DNA of 9,999 bases from Chthoniobacter flavus (GTDB taxonomy: Bacteria > Verrucomicrobiota > Verrucomicrobiia > Chthoniobacterales > Terrimicrobiaceae): contig CAMDOJ010000055.1 in assembly GCA_945903555.1 (NCBI GenBank), positions 1-9,999 on the forward strand, in the 5' to 3' direction. A program made the position numbers and the translations under genes. Below are positions 7,089 to 9,999 of the stretch, piece by piece; the stretch's first letter is position 1; every line of letters begins with the position of its first letter. The notes below the pieces were generated by a model that was given only the letters and a program-made list of their open reading frames with translations, ran no database searches and was not told the origin of the DNA.

Positions 7089-7618
7089 GCCTCCACCTTT
7101 CCATTTTTAAAATTGCTGGACGTCACCTCACCACGGACAAATCGTACCGCCGTTTCCAGAAGGTCGAGCATTTCGGCCTCACCAGCCTCAGCACGAGCAA
7201 ACTTCAACAAATCGGTTCTCTCAAGTAGCACGCCCAAACCCGCTTTTTCGTTGTCTGTGAAAAGAGCGTGCTCCGCGATCGACTGAAGAAACTCAATGGA
7301 AGTCTGACGCGTCGCAAAGAGTCCATGCTCGGACTGAATGTAACTTCGAACATCGTTTGAGACCTCAACACCAAAAGTGTAGGGATCAGATCCAGCCATC
7401 TGGTCGCGTAGCGCGCTCAATGCAGCAATAGCCCGCTCGCGGTTGGTAAGAATCCGACTTTTGCGTTTAAGCAAGCGCTTCGCCAAATAAATGAATCCCG
7501 CCAAAATCACCAAAAGCGCAAACGCGGCACAAATCGTCACCCATACGGGATAGGGCCAGAACCAGACTGGGCCTACGATATCGTGGATGGGAACTGGAGT
7601 TGGTGCGGGTGGGTTCAT
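7085..7618 (-). CDS. DUF4381-like single-pass membrane protein of the Bat operon
   Basis: The 177-residue protein has a proline-rich N-terminus (M-N-P-P-A-P-T-P-V-P), one membrane segment at about 24-46, a basic stop-transfer cluster (K48-R-L-L-K-R-K-R-type), and a cytoplasmic alpha-helical domain of about 130 residues. The blocks T-S-I-E-F-L (106-111) and E-R-T-D-L-L-K-F-A (133-141) resemble the conserved parts of DUF4381 proteins, which typically lie between DUF58 and batA. The function of the family is not known; location suggests a membrane adaptor for the MoxR/DUF58/VWA complex. It overlaps DUF58 and batA by 4 bp each (ATGA), so it is almost certainly co-translated with them. The Shine-Dalgarno sequence is weak (GAGAG about 10 bases upstream at most). 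The family assignment is from position and short motifs, not from a search. Confidence 0.8.
   Translation of the reverse strand: MNPPAPTPVPIHDIVGPVWFWPYPVWVTICAAFALLVILAGFIYLAKRLLKRKSRILTNRERAIAALSALRDQMAGSDPYTFGVEVSNDVRSYIQSEHGLFATRQTSIEFLQSIAEHALFTDNEKAGLGVLLERTDLLKFARAEAGEAEMLDLLETAVRFVRGEVTSSNFKNGKVEA
7090..7100 (-). promoter_or_regulatory. Shine-Dalgarno sequence of batA
   Basis: On the coding strand AAAGGTGGAGG lies directly before the batA ATG, within the last codons of the DUF4381-like gene. The AAAGG part is 7 bases from the ATG, an ordinary spacing; the GGAGG part is too close to serve. This supports 7088 as the batA start. It stands out because the other starts in the window have no comparable purine-rich motif. 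Confidence 0.6.
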
Positions 7619-8502
7619 GCAGCCATGCGACGCTCTCGCTGAACAAAGAATGCTCGGATCGCAACGAGGTAGTCTTCCGTTGTGGAGAGAGGAACGATAT
7701 CGATACGCCGACTACGGAAGAGGGACTCGAGACTACGACGATGATCGGTGCTTGCGCTCAGCACCCCCCTCCTCACCGACCTGCTACTTGTATTAATGTC
7801 GATCTGCTCTCCTGTTTCAGCATCCTCCATTGTGATAATGCCGACGTCAGCGATTTCGCTCTCGCCGGGATCGGTCACTGGCATCGCCACGAGATCATGC
7901 CGCCGACTACTCACATTGAGAGCCTTTGTGAAATCGGGTGCTAAAAAGTCCGAGATCATGAAAACCACAGCCCGACGACTAATGACACGGTTCATATACT
8001 CCAAGGCGATGGTCAGGTTCGTCCCTTTTCCCTTAGGCTCAAAATACAACATCTCTCGAATGAGCCTCAGCGTATGAAGACGACCTTTTTTCGGAGGAAT
8101 AAAAAGTTCCACCTCGTCGGAGAATAGTAACAATCCGACCTTGTCGTTGTTATTGATCGCGCTGAAGGCCAGCAATGAAGCGACCTCGGCAGCGAGTTCC
8201 CTCTTACTCAATTCCACGCTTCCAAAAATACCCGATGCACTCACATCCACCAAGAGCATCACCGTCATCTCCCGCTCTTCGGTGAACTTTTTAATATAGG
8301 GCGCATTCATGCGGGCAGTGACATTCCAGTCGATCGCTCGTATTTCATCGCCCGGAGCATACTCGCGCACATCCTCAAAATTCATCCCGCGTCCTTTAAA
8401 TACGCTGTGATACTGACCGGCGAAGGTGGAGTTCACTAGCCTGCGCGTACGCAACTCAATGCGGCGGATTTTTTTGAGAATCTCCTTGGGATCGCGAGTC
8501 AT
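7615..8502 (-). CDS. DUF58 (VWA-like) protein, partner of MoxR
   Basis: The start at 8502 is chosen because the 295-residue product M-T-R-D-P-K-E-I-L matches the normal N-terminus of the family, while the longer in-frame extension would run into moxR. The DUF58 core is clear: G37-R-G-M-N-F-E-D-V-R-E-Y-A-P-G-D-E-I-R (37-55) followed by A-I-D-W-N-V-T-A-R (56-64). A VWA-like fold follows with a plausible metal site D86-V-S-A-S90, T161 in G-T-N, and D185 in S-D-F. No signal peptide or membrane segment is seen, so the protein is expected in the cytoplasm. It lies 32 bp after moxR and overlaps the next gene by 4 bp. DUF58 proteins are regular neighbours of MoxR ATPases and are thought to form a chaperone-like pair with them. 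No Shine-Dalgarno motif precedes the start. Confidence 0.93.
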   Translation of the reverse strand: MTRDPKEILKKIRRIELRTRRLVNSTFAGQYHSVFKGRGMNFEDVREYAPGDEIRAIDWNVTARMNAPYIKKFTEEREMTVMLLVDVSASGIFGSVELSKRELAAEVASLLAFSAINNNDKVGLLLFSDEVELFIPPKKGRLHTLRLIREMLYFEPKGKGTNLTIALEYMNRVISRRAVVFMISDFLAPDFTKALNVSSRRHDLVAMPVTDPGESEIADVGIITMEDAETGEQIDINTSSRSVRRGVLSASTDHRRSLESLFRSRRIDIVPLSTTEDYLVAIRAFFVQRERRMAA

Positions 8503-8534
8503 GAATAGGCTAAATGAGAGTGGCGGACCGGTGA

Positions 8535-9524
8535 TTAGGGTACCGGAACTCCAGCGAAAATCTTCTCGATCACCATTTCTGTCGTCACAGCTTCGGCCTC
8601 CGCCTCGTAACTCACGCCAATGCGGTGCCTCAACACATCCATGCCAACACTCTTCACGTCCTGAGGTGTCACATACCCTCGCCCAGCTATGAAGGCGTTT
8701 GCCTTGGCCGCCAGAGTGAGGAAAATTGTCGCCCTTGGGGATGCCCCATATCGGATCATTCCATCCAGCTTCAAATTGCAGGAGGCGGGATCGCGGGTGG
8801 CCCAAACGATGTTCACAATGTAGTCCTTCACCCGATCGTCCACATAGATATCGTTCACCACGCCACGAGCACGAATGATATCCTCGGGTCCAACGACAGC
8901 ATCCACATTGAGCTTCGGCGATGAGGTGGCCATGGCGTCAAGAATAGCTCGCTCCTCCAAGCGAGTCGGATATCCGACATGCACCTTGAGCATAAAGCGA
9001 TCAAGTTGGGCTTCGGGGAGTTGATACGTGCCTTCTTGCTCAATGGGATTCTGCGTGGCAAGCACAAGAAAGGGATCAGGAAGAGGAAATGTCTCTTCGC
9101 CGATCGTGACTTGACGCTCCTGCATCGCCTCAAGCAAAGCGCTCTGCACTTTTGCCGGAGCACGGTTGATCTCATCGGCCAAAATAAGGTTAGAAAAAAT
9201 CGGCCCCAACTTCGTGGTGAAGATACTCTCGCGAGGATTGTAGATCATGGTCCCAATGATATCCGCCGGCAAAAGATCCGGAGTAAATTGGAGACGCTGA
9301 AACCCCGTGCGAATCGCGCTTGCCAGAGTCCGTACCGTGAGTGTCTTGGCTAAGCCAGGGACGCCCTCAAGGAGCACGTGACCATTTGAAAGCAATCCGA
9401 TCAAGAGACGATGAACGAGAACCTTCTGTCCCACCACCACTCGACCAACCTCGTTAACTAGGGGCTCAACCCATTGCCTGGTTTCTTGAACATGGAGAGT
9501 GAGTTCTGATGTGTTGATGCTCAT
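8535..9524 (-). CDS. moxR: MoxR-family AAA+ ATPase
   Basis: The 329-residue protein has all the AAA+ elements of the MoxR family. Walker A is G54-V-P-G-L-A-K-T61, Walker B is L113-I-L-A-D-E118, followed by I-N-R-A-P. Sensor 1 is around A157-Q-N159 in L-A-T-Q-N-P-I-E-Q-E-G-T, an arginine-finger candidate is R176 in L-D-R-F, and sensor 2 is R264 in G-A-S-P-R-A. The length is normal. It is expected to form a cytoplasmic ring (hexamer) that hydrolyses ATP to remodel client proteins, with VWA proteins as adaptors; its partners here should be DUF58, BatA and BatB. It is the first Bat gene, after a 167-bp gap holding a candidate promoter, so it probably heads the operon. The ATG at 9524 has no Shine-Dalgarno sequence; the N-terminal helix before V-G-Q-K (31-34) supports this start. 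Confidence 0.95.
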   Translation of the reverse strand: MSINTSELTLHVQETRQWVEPLVNEVGRVVVGQKVLVHRLLIGLLSNGHVLLEGVPGLAKTLTVRTLASAIRTGFQRLQFTPDLLPADIIGTMIYNPRESIFTTKLGPIFSNLILADEINRAPAKVQSALLEAMQERQVTIGEETFPLPDPFLVLATQNPIEQEGTYQLPEAQLDRFMLKVHVGYPTRLEERAILDAMATSSPKLNVDAVVGPEDIIRARGVVNDIYVDDRVKDYIVNIVWATRDPASCNLKLDGMIRYGASPRATIFLTLAAKANAFIAGRGYVTPQDVKSVGMDVLRHRIGVSYEAEAEAVTTEMVIEKIFAGVPVP

Positions 9525-9691
9525 AGGTAATAAGTGAATTTTTGGGATGGATTATTAAAATATCAAGAAAAGCGAATTCTTTAAGACAGAATGAGGCATT
9601 TTTCGTTCAAGAAAACCTTAAACAATTAAGAATAGTCGCGCGCAGAAGCAATCAATACACCCTCGTGAGAATCTCATCTTAACGCGGACGG
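9525..9691. other. Intergenic region upstream of moxR
   Basis: This 167-bp AT-rich gap separates moxR from the small exported protein gene upstream on the same strand. It holds a candidate promoter (9538-9566), a 9-bp direct repeat TCAAGAAAA (9563-9571 and 9607-9615) and a short inverted repeat TGAGA-A-TCTCA (9666-9676) just after the upstream gene. No strong hairpin followed by a T-run is visible, so it is unclear whether the upstream gene is terminated here. Confidence 0.6.
9538..9566 (-). promoter_or_regulatory. Candidate sigma70-type promoter of the Bat operon
   Basis: On the minus strand TTGATA (9566-9561, 5 of 6 to the -35 consensus) is followed after exactly 17 bp by AAAAAT (9543-9538, 4 of 6 to the -10 consensus). 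Transcription would start near 9531, only about 6-9 bases before the moxR ATG. Weak -10 match and AT-rich context keep this tentative. A poorer alternative is TTAAAG (9584-9579) with TATTTT (9562-9557) at 16-bp spacing. Confidence 0.3.
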
Positions 9692-9999
9692 CTACTCTTT
9701 AACCAAATAGGGTCCGACATCAAATGTGTCGCCTACATTGGTGAAATCGTATCGCTTTTGATCATTCAGCCAAACAGTGAATGTTTTTTTGGAGCCATCT
9801 TTTAAGAGAACTTCCACGCTGATGATGTATTCCCCATCGACTTTGTCCGTACGCACGGCCCCGTCGCGATTAAGAGTGATCTGCCTCTCCGCCTGAGCGA
9901 GAGGCTTATATTCCTTTGAAACCACAGTCCCCGTCATTTTGGCATTAACAATAGGTTTACCCGTTTGCCAAATCGCAAAAATAATAAATACAAATGCCA
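9692..9999 (-). CDS. Small exported or membrane-anchored protein of unknown function (5' end at or beyond window edge)
   Basis: An ATG at 9937 gives only 81 residues, but the frame stays open to the window edge and the added codons encode a hydrophobic stretch (A-F-V-F-I-I-F-A-I-W) followed by Q-T-G-K-P. The last incomplete codon reads NTG, so a start could lie exactly at the edge, giving about 102 residues. The likely form is therefore an N-terminal signal or anchor followed by a small beta-rich domain. That domain starts G-T-V-V-S-K-E-Y, has an alternating strand pattern in Y-I-I-S-V-E-V-L-L, K-T-F-T-V-W-L, and ends with V-G-D-T-F-D-V-G-P-Y. I do not recognise the family with confidence. 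It lies 167 bp upstream of moxR in the same orientation and could be functionally linked or simply a neighbour. Confidence 0.65.
   Translation of the reverse strand, partial: AFVFIIFAIWQTGKPIVNAKMTGTVVSKEYKPLAQAERQITLNRDGAVRTDKVDGEYIISVEVLLKDGSKKTFTVWLNDQKRYDFTNVGDTFDVGPYLVKE

Noticed and set aside
8503..8805. Possible 101-residue N-terminal extension of the DUF58 protein.
   Set aside because: Most of it lies inside moxR in another frame, shows no conserved sequence, and the normal DUF58 N-terminus begins at 8502.
9666..9676. Short inverted repeat TGAGA-A-TCTCA after the small exported protein gene, as a terminator or operator.
   Set aside because: The 5-bp arms with a single-base centre cannot form an RNA hairpin and no T-run follows; too short to call as an operator alone.
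1..9999. Defence island, mobile element, CRISPR array, prophage or retron-like structure.
   Set aside because: No transposase, integrase, terminal inverted repeats, spaced repeats or reverse transcriptase are present. MoxR/VWA pairs occur in some defence systems, but here the complete BatA-E set identifies an ordinary Bat operon.

Overview
The window holds a nearly complete Bat (Bacteroides aerotolerance-type) MoxR/VWA operon on the minus strand. It is flanked by a small exported protein gene (partial, minus strand) at the right end and by the tail of a TPR-like gene (partial, plus strand) at the left end. The organism is a bacterium of roughly 50% G+C. The full Bat set, a fused BatB-BatC and very sparse Shine-Dalgarno sequences fit Verrucomicrobiota or a relative best. 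This is inference from gene style, not from a marker gene; Bacteroidota is less likely on base composition.

Layout, in transcription order of the minus strand: small membrane-anchored or exported protein of unknown function (9999-9692, open at the window edge); 167-bp intergenic region with a candidate promoter; moxR AAA+ ATPase (9524-8535); DUF58 protein (8502-7615); DUF4381-like single-pass membrane protein (7618-7085); batA (7088-6084); a batB-batC fusion (6102-4153); batD (4145-2385); batE (2395-1649); a 66-bp gap; trmB (1582-989). On the plus strand a TPR-like gene enters from the left edge and ends at 1014, overlapping the end of trmB by 26 bp tail to tail. No stretch longer than 300 bp lacks a gene, and there are no RNA genes, mobile elements or CRISPR arrays that I can see.

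The six Bat-type genes from DUF58 to batE are packed with overlaps of 4, 4, 19 and 11 bp, a 7-bp gap between batBC and batD, and a 32-bp gap after moxR. They are therefore probably one transcript with translational coupling. By family knowledge, MoxR ATPases act with VWA-domain partners as chaperone-like remodelling systems. Here the ATPase and DUF58 are cytoplasmic. BatA and BatB are membrane-anchored VWA proteins, and BatC, BatD and BatE supply TPR, large beta-rich and SH3-like modules that probably face the periplasm. The physiological client is not established for this family.

I do not see a clearly new system. The points most worth a second look are the BatB-BatC fusion, which keeps what looks like BatC's ancestral signal peptide as an internal membrane segment; the ordered C-terminal peptide after its low-complexity linker; the possible very short leader of moxR; the altered SAM-binding loop of TrmB; and the unidentified exported protein beside moxR.
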